Assembly: GCF_004354915.1 (NCBI RefSeq)
Contig: NZ_SMSI01000004.1
Location: 124,001 to 188,000 of the forward strand
DNA length: 64,000 nt
DNA from: Pseudohoeflea suaedae
GTDB lineage: Bacteria; Pseudomonadota; Alphaproteobacteria; Rhizobiales; Rhizobiaceae
Direction of reading: 5' to 3'
The notes below the pieces were generated by a model. That model saw only the letters and a program-made list of their open reading frames with translations, did no database searches and was not told the origin of the DNA. The translations under genes and the position numbers were made by a program. Of the stretch, positions 9,896-18,813 are shown piece after piece (positions within the stretch are counted from its first letter, which is position 1; each line of letters begins with the position of its first letter).

Positions 9896-11566
9896 TTGGG
9901 CGAACGCGCACTCAAGACCGCTGCCTGGTTCATTTCGCTGGCATGCCTCGCACCGATCATCGCGGTGGCGATCGCGGCCGCCTCCGGCACCGCCGTCACC
10001 TGGAACGGGCTGATGGATACCGTGCTGCCGCGCTACACGCTCACCACGATACAGCTCGTCGTGCTTGTCGGCATCGGCACCGGGCTCGTGGGCACCGGCG
10101 GCGCATGGCTGGTGACAGCATGCGATTTCCCGTTCCGTCGCACCTTCGAAGTGGCACTCGCCCTGCCCCTCGCCTTCCCCGCCTATGTGCTCGCCTATGC
10201 CTACACGGATCTGCTCGACCATCCCGGTCCGGTGCAGACATGGCTGCGGGCCGTGACCGGCTGGGGACCGCGCGATTACTGGTTCCCGGAAATCCGCTCG
10301 CTCGGCGGGGCGGCAGCAATGCTGACCTTCGTTCTCTATCCCTATGTCTATCTGCTGGCCCGCGCGGCATTCCTCAAACAATCTCCAACGGCCTATTTCG
10401 CCGCCCGTACGCTCGGTCACGGACCCTGGAGCGCCTTCTTCCGCGTCAGCCTGCCGATGGCACGGCCGGCGATTGCCGGCGGCGTGATCCTGGCCCTGAT
10501 GGAAACCATCGCCGATTTCGGCACCGTTGCCCATTTCGGCGTCCAGACCTTCGCGACCGGCATCTACAGCGCCTGGTTTTCCATGGGCGACAGGCTTGCG
10601 GCCTCGCAGCTTGCCCTCTGCCTTCTTGTCGTAGCCCTCGTTTTCGCTCTTCTCGAACGCGCCCAGCGCGGCCTTGCCAAGCGCTATCCGGCCGGCTCGC
10701 GTTTCGAGGCTACCGTGCGGCATGACCTGACCGGCTGGCGGGGCACGGTCGCCGTCCTCGTGTGCCTGATTCCGGTTCTCGTCGGCTTCATCGTTCCGAT
10801 CTTCGTTCTTCTTCAGATGGCTGTCGATTCCGGTCACTCGCCGTTCTCGCGCCGTTACATGGGCTATATCGAAAACTCGCTCACACTCGCCACGATCACC
10901 TCTTTCGTCACCGTGTGCGCGGCAATCATCATCGGCTTCTGCGCCCGCATCGCCCCGAGCCTCGCGGCCCGCTTCTCGGCGACCACCGCCGGCATCGGCT
11001 ACGCGGTGCCGGGCGGCGTGATCGCAGTCGGCCTGCTGGTTCCCTTTGCCGCGCTCGACAACATGATCGACGGCCTTGCCCGCGCTCATTTCGGCGTTTC
11101 GACCGGCCTGTTCTTCACCGGCACGATCGGCGTGCTGGTCATGGCCTACATGGTCCGCTTCATCGCGGCTGCCCTTGGCGCCTTCGATACCGGCATCTCG
11201 GTGATCAAGCCGAACATCGATGCGGCGGCCCGCACGCTCGGACGCTCGGCCGGCAAGATGCTCTGGCAGATCCATATCCCGCTGCTGACGCCCAGCCTGC
11301 TGACGGCCATGCTGATCGTCTTCGTCGATGTCATGAAGGAACTGCCGGCAACGCTCATCATGCGCCCCTTCAACTTCGACACGCTCGCAGTCCAGGCCTA
11401 TCGCCTCGCCTCCGATGAGCGGTTGAACCAGGCAGCGATCCCCTCGCTGATGATCTTCGCCTTCGGCCTCCTGCCGGTCATCGTGCTGTGCTACTCGATC
11501 GGCCGGACGGGCCGCCCCAAGGCGGGCGACCTGCCGTCCGAAAACATGGGCCTCCCCGCAGCCTGA
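9896..11566 (+). CDS. ferric iron ABC transporter permease (FbpB/FutB type)
   Basis: 556 aa, about 12 hydrophobic segments, two fused binding-protein-dependent permease domains. Each carries an EAA-like loop for the ATPase: AARTLGHGPWSAFFRVSLP near residue 170 and AARTLGRSAGKMLWQIHIP near 445. This two-domain form is typical of Fe3+ (FbpB, SfuB, FutB) and related thiamine/phosphonate permeases; the ferric-binding protein facing it makes iron the best substrate. The TTG start at 9896 has AAGGA 8 nt upstream. The ATPase subunit is not in the neighbourhood and must be encoded elsewhere. Confidence 0.85.
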   Translation: MGERALKTAAWFISLACLAPIIAVAIAAASGTAVTWNGLMDTVLPRYTLTTIQLVVLVGIGTGLVGTGGAWLVTACDFPFRRTFEVALALPLAFPAYVLAYAYTDLLDHPGPVQTWLRAVTGWGPRDYWFPEIRSLGGAAAMLTFVLYPYVYLLARAAFLKQSPTAYFAARTLGHGPWSAFFRVSLPMARPAIAGGVILALMETIADFGTVAHFGVQTFATGIYSAWFSMGDRLAASQLALCLLVVALVFALLERAQRGLAKRYPAGSRFEATVRHDLTGWRGTVAVLVCLIPVLVGFIVPIFVLLQMAVDSGHSPFSRRYMGYIENSLTLATITSFVTVCAAIIIGFCARIAPSLAARFSATTAGIGYAVPGGVIAVGLLVPFAALDNMIDGLARAHFGVSTGLFFTGTIGVLVMAYMVRFIAAALGAFDTGISVIKPNIDAAARTLGRSAGKMLWQIHIPLLTPSLLTAMLIVFVDVMKELPATLIMRPFNFDTLAVQAYRLASDERLNQAAIPSLMIFAFGLLPVIVLCYSIGRTGRPKAGDLPSENMGLPAA

Positions 11567-11630
11567 GACTTCTCCCGTCTCCAGACGCGGAAAGGCCGGC
11601 GGTCTTCCCAAACCACCGGCCCTTCCCGAT

Positions 11631-11669
11631 AAGTGCGCCGGCCCGCGTGGCCTGCGCGCTGGCGCACTT
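11631..11669. terminator. hairpin between convergent iron-transport genes
   Basis: AAGTGCGCC (11631-11639) pairs with GGCGCACTT (11661-11669), 9 bp with a 21-nt inner region, followed by TGCTTT. It lies between the permease (+) and the binding protein (-) stops, a likely shared terminator, with only a weak T tract on either side. Confidence 0.45.
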
Positions 11670-11678
11670 TGCTTTGGC

Positions 11679-12707
11679 TTACTTGAAGCCGACTTCGTTG
11701 AAGATTTCCTGCGCGCGCGTCTGGTTTTCACCCAGCGCCGACAGGTTGAGCTCGTCATGCTTGAAGTCGCCGAGGCTCTCGACCGCGGAAGAAGCCTCGA
11801 TGCCCTCGACAGCCGGATACTCGTTGTTGCCATTGGCGAAGAACGACTGAGCCTCGTCGGAGGTCAGGTACTCCATGAATTTCAGCGCGTTTTCCGGATT
11901 GGGAGCATGGGCGGTCATCCCGACGCCGGAAATGTTGACGTGGGTACCGTCGCCGTCCTGATCCGGGAACACGATGCCGATCTTTTCGATGCCTTCCGAC
12001 AGCCCCTCGACAGTGCCGGCTATGCCGCGCGCGAAGTAGTAGGTGTTGGCCACCGCGATCTTGCATTCGCCCGAGACGATGCCCTTGAGCTGGTCGGTGT
12101 CGCCACCCTGCGGATCACGGGCGAGATTGTCCTTGAGACCCTGCGCCCATTCCTTCGCGGCCTCTTCGCCGTGATGGGCGATATAGGCACCCATGAGCGA
12201 GAGGTTGTAGATATTGGATGAGGTACGGATGCAGACCATGCCCTTGTACTGGGGATCTGCCAGCGCGGCGTAGGTCTGGGGCGGATTGTCGACACTGTCC
12301 TTGTCGTAGAAGATCACGCGGGCACGGGTCGACATGCCGAACCAGTGACCGTCCGGGTGCCGCAGATGCGCCGGCAGACGCTCGTTGAGCACGTCCGAAT
12401 CCACGCCTTGGAGGAGGCCCGCATCGTCGGCGCGCCAGAGGCGTCCGGCATCCGCGGTGATGAAGAGATCCGCCGGGCTGTTCTGCCCCTCGGCCTTCAT
12501 GCGCTCGATAAGCTCGTCTTCCTTGCCCTCGATCAGATTGACGGTGATCCCCGTCTCGTCCTCGAACTTGGAATAGAGCTGCTCGTCGACATCGTAGTGA
12601 CGGCCTGAATAGATATTGACCTCCCCGTCGGCGAATGCCGGCGCGGCCCCGAAAAGGCCGATCAACGCGGTCGAAAGGACCAGACTGCGTAGCGTGGAAT
12701 TGGTCAT
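11679..12707 (-). CDS. periplasmic ferric-iron-binding protein (FbpA/FutA type)
   Basis: 342 aa with a Sec signal peptide ending near AAPAFA-DG (about residue 26). The mature protein begins EVNIYSGRHYDVDEQLYSKFE, the standard opening of FutA/FbpA proteins, and carries the twin-tyrosine iron-ligand motif in ANTYYFARGIAG near residue 215. It captures Fe3+ in the periplasm for the permease encoded convergently at 9896-11566. GGGAG lies 9 nt before the ATG. A CTTGACTATT element about 35-45 bp upstream resembles half of a RirA operator. Confidence 0.88.
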   Translation of the reverse strand: MTNSTLRSLVLSTALIGLFGAAPAFADGEVNIYSGRHYDVDEQLYSKFEDETGITVNLIEGKEDELIERMKAEGQNSPADLFITADAGRLWRADDAGLLQGVDSDVLNERLPAHLRHPDGHWFGMSTRARVIFYDKDSVDNPPQTYAALADPQYKGMVCIRTSSNIYNLSLMGAYIAHHGEEAAKEWAQGLKDNLARDPQGGDTDQLKGIVSGECKIAVANTYYFARGIAGTVEGLSEGIEKIGIVFPDQDGDGTHVNISGVGMTAHAPNPENALKFMEYLTSDEAQSFFANGNNEYPAVEGIEASSAVESLGDFKHDELNLSALGENQTRAQEIFNEVGFK

Positions 12708-12740
12708 GCGGCGAAACTCCCTGAGAAATGCTTTTAAACT

Positions 12741-12755
12741 TGACTATTTTGGTCG
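12741..12755. promoter_or_regulatory. candidate iron-responsive operator upstream of the ferric-binding protein
   Basis: TGA-N9-TCG (TGACTATTTTGGTCG), one mismatch from the TGA-N9-TCA consensus of rhizobial RirA (IRO) boxes, 34-48 bp upstream of the start codon. The left half with its flank (CTTGACTATT) is repeated upstream of the permease gene. Iron regulation is inferred. Confidence 0.4.
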
Positions 12756-12864
12756 CCTTTTGGAGCCCGCGTCAAGCCCGGTTCTCGAGGCTTGTCGGTT
12801 CAGGCCCCGTGACCGCCTGAAAACGATGGATTGTCACCGGCGTGACAAAGCGACGCGGAAATTC

Positions 12865-13812
12865 CTACCGGTCGTCCGGGCTGTTGAAAATCTCGAATAC
12901 GTCATCGGCATGGCACAGCTCGGTTCCAGGCGTACGCGCCGCGGCCGCTCCTGCCGCCACGCCGAAACGGAACGCCTCGTCTATCGAATGGCCTTGCGCC
13001 AAGTACCAGACGAGCGCGCCGACAAAACTGTCGCCGGCACCAACCGCGGACTTGACCACCACATGGCGAGCCGGAACACGGAGAACCCGATCACGGCTGA
13101 TCAGGAGCGCGCCTTCGCGACCGAGCGTCACGGTGACGTGCTCGGTCTTCCCGTCCTCGACCAGCGCCCGCGCGGTCCGGATCACGCCGGCCTCATCGAG
13201 TTTCCGCCCTGCCAGCGTCTCGAGTTCGCCGAGACTGGGCTTGAAAAGAAAGACGCGAGCATTGTCGAGCGTGGCCTTGAGCGCCGGCCCCGACGTATCG
13301 AGCACGAAGCGCGCTCCGTTGGAATTGGCGATATCGGCCATCCGCGCATAGGTATCGAGCGGCGCATGGCGCGGCAGGGAACCGCTTGCGATCACATAGT
13401 CGCCCGAAAACCCTCTGACTACCTCCATCGCCTGCGCGAATTCGTCTTCCGAAACTTCCGGGCCTTCGGGCACGAAACGATATTCGAAGCCGCTTTCCTC
13501 CTCGTAGACCATGAACGCGATACGGGTCTGCTCGGCGATGGAGATCGGATGAAGGTCGATCGAAAGATCAGACAGCATGCCCTCGAGCAGGGTCCCCGTC
13601 TGCCCGCCGGAGAACATCATCAGGTGCGGCTTGTCTCCTGTCCCGCCCTGCGAGGCCGACAGCATGGCGATGACCCGCGCGACATTCACCCCTCCTCCGC
13701 CGGGATGCCAGCGCTGATTGCTCGTGCGGATCTTCCGGGTGGCATGGATACGAGCGGTGTCGCTGGAAATATCGATCGTCGGATTGAGCGCAATGGACAA
13801 TGTCCTGGACAT
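12865..13812 (-). CDS. PfkB-family hexose kinase (1-phosphofructokinase / 6-phosphofructokinase II type)
   Basis: 315 aa. LSIALNPTIDIS opens the fold as in FruK/PfkB/LacC, RWHPGGGGVNVARVI near residue 35 is PfkB signature 1, and VKSAVGAGDSFVGALVWYLAQG near 255 is signature 2 with the catalytic Asp. The product may phosphorylate fructose-1-P, fructose-6-P or tagatose-6-P; there is no PTS or aldolase gene beside it to choose. The chosen start (13812) has AGG 7 nt upstream; an upstream in-frame ATG at 13863 is not family-like. It lies upstream of the iron-binding gene on the same strand, 157 bp apart, so probably independent. Confidence 0.83.
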   Translation of the reverse strand: MSRTLSIALNPTIDISSDTARIHATRKIRTSNQRWHPGGGGVNVARVIAMLSASQGGTGDKPHLMMFSGGQTGTLLEGMLSDLSIDLHPISIAEQTRIAFMVYEEESGFEYRFVPEGPEVSEDEFAQAMEVVRGFSGDYVIASGSLPRHAPLDTYARMADIANSNGARFVLDTSGPALKATLDNARVFLFKPSLGELETLAGRKLDEAGVIRTARALVEDGKTEHVTVTLGREGALLISRDRVLRVPARHVVVKSAVGAGDSFVGALVWYLAQGHSIDEAFRFGVAAGAAAARTPGTELCHADDVFEIFNSPDDR

Positions 13813-13947
13813 GATAAGACCTACACGAAACGAGATTGGATGGCGGAACAGGCGGCGATGCATTCAACCGTAAGCCACACGAGAACAGCAAGCCTTGACC
13901 GGGGTCAATTTCAGCGAGCTGTGAAATTCGCGTCCCGTCACCGGAAT

Positions 13948-14628
13948 ATGATCGCTCCGCCCTTTGACTTGGAGCGGCTTAAGAGGGAGAGAAGAGGCAA
14001 AGGAGCACGACCATATGACCGCAGACACTTCCTCGGCCTGAGCAGCGGCGCTGCAGCCCTCGCCCTTCTGCCGCAGGCGGCCCGCGCCAAGACGTTGACG
14101 CCGGAGGAAGTGTTCGAAGACGCCCATGCACCGATACTCGGCAATCCGGAGGGGGACGTCACCATTGCGGAATTCTTCGATTACCAGTGCTCCTGGTGCA
14201 AGAAGATCCATCCCGACATGATGGATGTGGTTGCAGAGGACGGCAATGTCCGCCTGATGATGAAGGACTGGCCGGTCTTCGGCGAGGTGTCAGTTTTCGC
14301 CGCACAGGTCGCACTCGGTGCGGCGCAGCTCGGCCGGTATCCCACGATCGTCGATACGCTGATGGGCATGAGTGGCCGGCTGTCGCTCGAAAGCGTGAGT
14401 GAGGCGGTGGAGAAGAAGGGCATCGCAATGGACGACATTGCCGTTGCAGTGCGCGCAAACAACCAGACGATCTCGGATTTGCTCACCCGAAACTGGCATC
14501 AGGCCGAAGCTTTCGGCTTCACCGGCACACCGTCTTTCGTCATCGGCACCACCACCTACCGTGGTGCCTTGACCAGGACGGCCCTGCGCGAGGCCATTGA
14601 CAAGGCGCGTGACGAGGCGCGCGGATAG
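13948..14628 (+). CDS. DsbA-family thiol:disulfide protein, probably Tat- or Sec-exported; start uncertain
   Basis: Up to 226 aa. A signal sequence with twin arginines (DRRHFLGLSSGAAAL, then ALLPQAARA cleavage region) precedes a DsbA/thioredoxin domain with active site CSWC (FFDYQCSWCKK) and a cis-Pro loop TGTPSFVIG near the end, as in the ScsC/BdbD-like periplasmic oxidoreductases. The start is odd: the best Shine-Dalgarno (AAAGGAG, 13999-14005) serves an ATG at 14015 in the wrong frame, which stops after 8 codons. The nearest in-frame starts (ATG 13948, TTG 13969) lack a good ribosome site. A 1-base indel or a leader peptide is possible. Divergent from the PfkB gene. Confidence 0.72.
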   Translation: MIAPPFDLERLKRERRGKGARPYDRRHFLGLSSGAAALALLPQAARAKTLTPEEVFEDAHAPILGNPEGDVTIAEFFDYQCSWCKKIHPDMMDVVAEDGNVRLMMKDWPVFGEVSVFAAQVALGAAQLGRYPTIVDTLMGMSGRLSLESVSEAVEKKGIAMDDIAVAVRANNQTISDLLTRNWHQAEAFGFTGTPSFVIGTTTYRGALTRTALREAIDKARDEARG

Positions 14629-14788
14629 ACTGGACCGAAAATGATCGGCAGGAATGCGGAACAAAATGCCGCCTTGCGAGTTGGCACAATGAGCCCGCGC
14701 CTGCACCGGGCTTCGGGGAAGCTGCGCGGCGACAGCATTCGTGAGGTGTGCAGGTGTTGAATATTGAACCTCAAGGATTTGATTACCA

Positions 14789-15649
14789 ATGGATTTAGGC
14801 AGTTTAGACCCGGCCCAGCTCGGCGCCGCGACTTCGAACATCTTCGCGCTCATGGCCGGGCTGATTACCGCCTATGCCTTCTCCGTGGTGGGCGCGATCA
14901 TCATTCTGGTCATCGGCTTCTGGATCGCCAAGAAGGCGAAGACCGGCGTCTTTCACCTCGTCAACCGAAAGGGCGAAACCACCCTTGCGCATTTCCTGGC
15001 GGGCGTGGCGCGCTATGCCGTGCTCACCATCGTCATGGTCATGGTCCTGCAGCAGTTCGGGGTCCAGACGGCCTCGATCATCGCCGCCCTCGGTGCCGCC
15101 GGCCTGGCGATCGGTCTGGCGCTTCAGGGCACGCTGCAGAATATCGCAGCAGGCGTGATGCTGCTCTTCCTGCGTCCCTTCAAGATCGGTGACTTCATCG
15201 ACACGGGTTCCGCTACGGGTACCGTGCAGGAGATCGGCCTGTTTGCGACCGAACTCAAGACGCTCGACGGTCTCTATCTTCTTGCCCCGAACTCTTCGGT
15301 CTGGGGCAGCGAGATCACCAACTTCTCCTACCATCCCCAGCGCCGTTTCGACCTGACCGTCGGCATCGGCTATGACGACGATATCGACCTGGCGATGAAC
15401 ACGCTCGAGGAAATCGTGCGTGGCGATTCCCGCGTTCTCGACGACCCGGCGCCTTTCCTCTTCGTCAGCAATCTCGGCGACAGTGCCGTGGAAGTGGTGG
15501 CCCGCGTCTGGATTCCCACGTCAGACTGGTGGCCCGCAAGCCGGGAACTGACAAAGAAGGCGAAACAGACCTTCGACGAAAAGGGGCTGTCCATCCCCTT
15601 CCCGCAGCGCGACCTTCACATCTACAAGACCGACGTTCCGGTCGACTGA
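14789..15649 (+). CDS. small-conductance mechanosensitive channel (MscS family)
   Basis: 286 aa, about the size of E. coli MscS. Three hydrophobic segments, the last being the pore helix rich in Gly/Ala (ALGAAGLAIGLALQGTLQNIAAGVML in the family; here around residues 93-118), followed by the beta domain RPFKIGDFIDTGSATGTVQEI and the alpha/beta cage ending IPFPQRDLHIY. It releases solutes on hypo-osmotic shock at the inner membrane. AAGGA lies 12 nt before the ATG. A second, longer MscS-like gene is at 41178. Confidence 0.92.
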   Translation: MDLGSLDPAQLGAATSNIFALMAGLITAYAFSVVGAIIILVIGFWIAKKAKTGVFHLVNRKGETTLAHFLAGVARYAVLTIVMVMVLQQFGVQTASIIAALGAAGLAIGLALQGTLQNIAAGVMLLFLRPFKIGDFIDTGSATGTVQEIGLFATELKTLDGLYLLAPNSSVWGSEITNFSYHPQRRFDLTVGIGYDDDIDLAMNTLEEIVRGDSRVLDDPAPFLFVSNLGDSAVEVVARVWIPTSDWWPASRELTKKAKQTFDEKGLSIPFPQRDLHIYKTDVPVD

Positions 15650-15831
15650 CGCCGTCACGGGCGCGCCGGCGCGAGGGGCAGATCACCCCGCTCGCGCCGG
15701 CTCCAGGCAACCAAAACGGGCGTCCGGCGTTTGAATCGTCGAGACGATTTTTTTGTCCTTGGCTTTGCCGCAATGCGATGGCATGAGCGCGAAACTCGCC
15801 GACCGAAGCGGTCGCCCCTGGAGCGTTTTGC

Positions 15832-17103
15832 ATGTATCAGTATTTCCGCCGTGATGACGCGGGCAAAGCCCCGCATCGGTCATCCGGCCAGAGCGGTGTG
15901 CCGGCCTCCACCCGCGACACGCGGCTCGATGTGTTGCGCACCATCTGCCTGATGATGATCTTCATCAATCATGTGCCGGGGAACCCGCTCGAAATCGTCA
16001 CCTCGAAGAATTACGGCTTGTCCGATGCCGCCGAGGCCTTCGTTCTGATCTCGGGCATTGCGGCGGGCTTTGCCTATGGCCGCAAGTTCGGCGCCGGGGA
16101 AAAGCTGCTCACGACGTTGCGGGCCTGGCGCCGCGCCGGCGTCCTCTACGTCGCGCAGATCATGACGACGATCGCCTCCATCGCGATTTTCGCCCTCTTC
16201 GCCCTCGGCTGGTCCGACCCACGCCTTTTCGATACCATCAACATGGGACGCGTGTTGGAGGACCCCGCACGCGGCATCCTCGGCATCGTCACGCTCGGTC
16301 ACCAGCTCGGCTACAACAATATCCTGTCGATGTATGCCGGCATTCTCCTGATGCTGCCCTTCTTCCTGCTGATCTCCCGCTGGCGTCTCTGGGCGATGGT
16401 CCTCGTTTCCGTCGCCATCTGGCTCGGCGCCGGTCTGTGGTCCATCGGTCCCCGCACCTATCCCGGCGAAGGCTTCTGGTTCCTCAGCCCCTTGTCCTGG
16501 CAGGTGATCTTCATCCTCGGCATCGCCTGCAACCTGCACATTGCGCGCGGCGGGACCATTCCACGCAACAAATGGCTCATTCTCGCCGCCATTGCTTATC
16601 TTGTGGGCTCATGTGTCTGGGTATGGGTGCCATTGTGGGGATGGGAACGGGTGCTCCACCTGCCACGCATTCTCTCCGGCTTCGACAAGACGTTTCTGTC
16701 GCTGCCGCGGGTGCTGCACATTTTCGCCATCGCATATCTGATTGCCGTTCTGCCGTGGCTGTCGGCCATCTTCAGGTTGCGCAGCAACAACCCGCTGGCC
16801 GTCATCGGCCGGCATGGCCTGCCGATATTCATCTTCGGCACCCTGATGGCGATCACAGCGCAAGCCTTCATCAAGGTCACCTTCGTCGGTCCCGTGACCT
16901 CGGCGATGATCGTGATCGCCGGGCTCCTGCTGCACATCGTCTATGCCTATTATCTGGAATGGCTGGGCCGGCTGAAGCGGCAGGCTTCAAACGGCAGACG
17001 GGCAGCGGCAGGCCCCGCGCTGCCGGGCCAGGTCGCAGCCCCGAAGGATATCGCGGCCAAGGCACCCAATGCCGGGGCCTCGCCGCGCGGCATCGCCTCC
17101 TAG
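15832..17103 (+). CDS. opgC: OpgC-domain membrane protein (periplasmic glucan succinyl/acyl transferase)
   Basis: 423 aa with about ten membrane segments. The conserved opening TRLDVLRTICLMMIFINHVP (residues about 26-45), then FVLISGIAAGFAYGRKF, defines the OpgC family, which belongs to the acyltransferase-3 clan. OpgC adds succinyl groups to osmoregulated periplasmic glucans at the inner membrane, giving them negative charge. The C-terminal 40 residues are Ala/Pro/Gly-rich and probably disordered. No opgGH or ndv genes are beside it. Its stop lies 4 bp from the stop of the convergent thermonuclease gene. Confidence 0.85.
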   Translation: MYQYFRRDDAGKAPHRSSGQSGVPASTRDTRLDVLRTICLMMIFINHVPGNPLEIVTSKNYGLSDAAEAFVLISGIAAGFAYGRKFGAGEKLLTTLRAWRRAGVLYVAQIMTTIASIAIFALFALGWSDPRLFDTINMGRVLEDPARGILGIVTLGHQLGYNNILSMYAGILLMLPFFLLISRWRLWAMVLVSVAIWLGAGLWSIGPRTYPGEGFWFLSPLSWQVIFILGIACNLHIARGGTIPRNKWLILAAIAYLVGSCVWVWVPLWGWERVLHLPRILSGFDKTFLSLPRVLHIFAIAYLIAVLPWLSAIFRLRSNNPLAVIGRHGLPIFIFGTLMAITAQAFIKVTFVGPVTSAMIVIAGLLLHIVYAYYLEWLGRLKRQASNGRRAAAGPALPGQVAAPKDIAAKAPNAGASPRGIAS

Positions 17104-17107
17104 GATT

Positions 17108-17668
17108 TCAGCACCAGGGCTGGCGACGGCCCGTCCAGGTTCTCGCCAGGCCTTCCGAGACGAGCACGTCGCCCAGCGATCGGCCGTCTCGTACGAGCAC
17201 GCGCAACTTCCGCCCGTACCGGTCCGTATCGCGATCCGGCCAGGCGCGGAGCTCGAACGGCCCCGCATTGACGAGCTGGATCAGCCGGCGGGTCGCCTTT
17301 TCTCCCAGTGCCTTTTCGGCCTGACACCCCGGCTTGCTGATCTCCGGCGTATCGATGTCGGCCACCCGGATCTTCGTTCCGCTCATCCAGAGCGTGTCGC
17401 CATCGACCACGCAATTGACCCGCACCGCGCCATGACAGCGACCGAAGGTCGGGCTCGCGCCGGACCGGTTCGAAGCGGGGCCGGACGAAACCTGGGGTAC
17501 ACGCAGCGAAGAGGTTGAAAGCGGATCGACGACGTCGTCGCCCCAATGCGAGAGGGTGGCTCCGATACCGAAACCGGCGACAAGCAAGGCGGACAGGCCG
17601 AACGGCAATCGCCGCCGTTTCCTGCGATAGGCAATGACCTTGCCCTTGTGCTGGCGTTTGACTGACAT
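17108..17668 (-). CDS. membrane-anchored or secreted thermonuclease-family protein
   Basis: 186 aa. A basic N terminus (RRKRRRLPFG) is followed by one hydrophobic segment (LSALLVAGFGIGATL), an anchor or uncleaved signal. The staphylococcal nuclease-like OB fold begins near residue 80 with CVVDGDTLWMSGTKIRVADID, followed by TPE; the Arg and Glu of the active site (IRVADIDTPE) and the second Arg (DRYGRKLRVLV) are present. It likely hydrolyses phosphodiesters outside the cytoplasm, though many family members are uncharacterised. GGAGG lies 10 nt before this ATG, which favours it over an upstream in-frame start at 17704. Confidence 0.82.
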   Translation of the reverse strand: MSVKRQHKGKVIAYRRKRRRLPFGLSALLVAGFGIGATLSHWGDDVVDPLSTSSLRVPQVSSGPASNRSGASPTFGRCHGAVRVNCVVDGDTLWMSGTKIRVADIDTPEISKPGCQAEKALGEKATRRLIQLVNAGPFELRAWPDRDTDRYGRKLRVLVRDGRSLGDVLVSEGLARTWTGRRQPWC

Positions 17669-17755
17669 ATGGGCGGCACCTCCGGCAAAAGAGGTACCCG
17701 TCATATGCTTAAGGCAACGCTAACATTCCAGGTCAAAACCTGCTGGACGGAAGCT

Positions 17756-18646
17756 TCAGACCGCGGGCGAGACGGCCTGGCGGTAGCTGCGCGGAGACAT
17801 GCCGAACAGGCGGGAAAATTCACGGCTGAACTGGGTCGGACTTTCATATCCCACCGCAAGGGCTGCAGTCGACACAGGCTCCCCCTGCGCCGTTATCAGA
17901 CGCTGGGCCTCCATGAGCCGCATGTGCTTCTGATACTGGAGCGGCGTGGTCCCGCAGACATTTCGAAAATGCTGATGGAACGTCGTTTCGCTCATGCCGG
18001 CCTGACGCGCCAGTTCAGGCACCCGGAGCGGCTCGGTGAAATGCTGCCGAATGAACCGCGCAGCATCGGAAATCCGCGCGGTATGGCTGCCGCCCGAGGC
18101 GACGCGCCGCAGCACGTCGCCATGATCCGCCGTCAGCAGCCAGAAGTGGATTTCGCGGATGATACCCGCCTGAAGGAACGACGCCGCGGCGGGTTTCTCC
18201 AGAAGCGCGAATAGCCGCGCCATCGCATCGATCAACGCCTCGCTGGCTTCCCCCGACGCAATCGCCGGGATGCTTCCCTCGTCCGTGGCCGCCGCCTGCA
18301 TCTCGCTGGCAAGCTCCCGTATGAGCGCCACGTCGAGACGCAGAGCCAGGGCGACATAGGGCGCTTCCGGAGACGCCTCGATCACCTGTGCGAATGTCGG
18401 AAGGTCCATGCCGACGACAACCGAGCGACCGGCGGCAAAGGTCACTTCCCTTTCATGCAACCAGGCCTGTTTGGCGCCTTGCAGCACCAGGCAGAAAAGC
18501 GGCTCGTAGACCACGGGAAACGGGTCCGAGGGACCGAGATGACGCGACACGTTAAGATGTGCGATCGCCGTCGGATACGGCAGCCCTTCCACCGCATTTT
18601 TCTCCGCATAGGCAAGGACACTGTCTTTCAGGCGCTCAAGCGACAT
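17756..18646 (-). CDS. AraC-family transcriptional regulator
   Basis: 296 aa. An AraC_N (type PF06719) ligand domain covers the first 170 residues, and two helix-turn-helix motifs form the C-terminal 100: VPELARQAGMSETTFHQHF and STAALAVGYESPTQFSREFSRLFGMSPRSYR. It is divergent from an SDR gene, an arrangement in which members of this subgroup commonly activate the neighbouring oxidoreductase. GGAG is 8 nt before ATG 18646; a GTG at 18670 is a weaker alternative. The ligand is unknown. Confidence 0.88.
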   Translation of the reverse strand: MSLERLKDSVLAYAEKNAVEGLPYPTAIAHLNVSRHLGPSDPFPVVYEPLFCLVLQGAKQAWLHEREVTFAAGRSVVVGMDLPTFAQVIEASPEAPYVALALRLDVALIRELASEMQAAATDEGSIPAIASGEASEALIDAMARLFALLEKPAAASFLQAGIIREIHFWLLTADHGDVLRRVASGGSHTARISDAARFIRQHFTEPLRVPELARQAGMSETTFHQHFRNVCGTTPLQYQKHMRLMEAQRLITAQGEPVSTAALAVGYESPTQFSREFSRLFGMSPRSYRQAVSPAV

Positions 18647-18813
18647 GGCTTCATCTCCAAAGGATCGCACAGGTTTCTAACCATTTGCGGCATCAATTCC
18701 CAGCGCCAAATGCGCAACACCGGAGGAATAGGCAGATCATGCGGCGAATACGGCAGGCAAACAATGCCGCTGCGCTCTATCTCGATGACCATCCACTGAA
18801 AGGAGACCTGCTT

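Noticed and set aside
9827-11833. 668-codon frame on the - strand opposite the iron permease
   Set aside because: Asp/Glu/His/Arg-rich antisense translation of a hydrophobic gene; crosses into the binding protein gene; no start signal.
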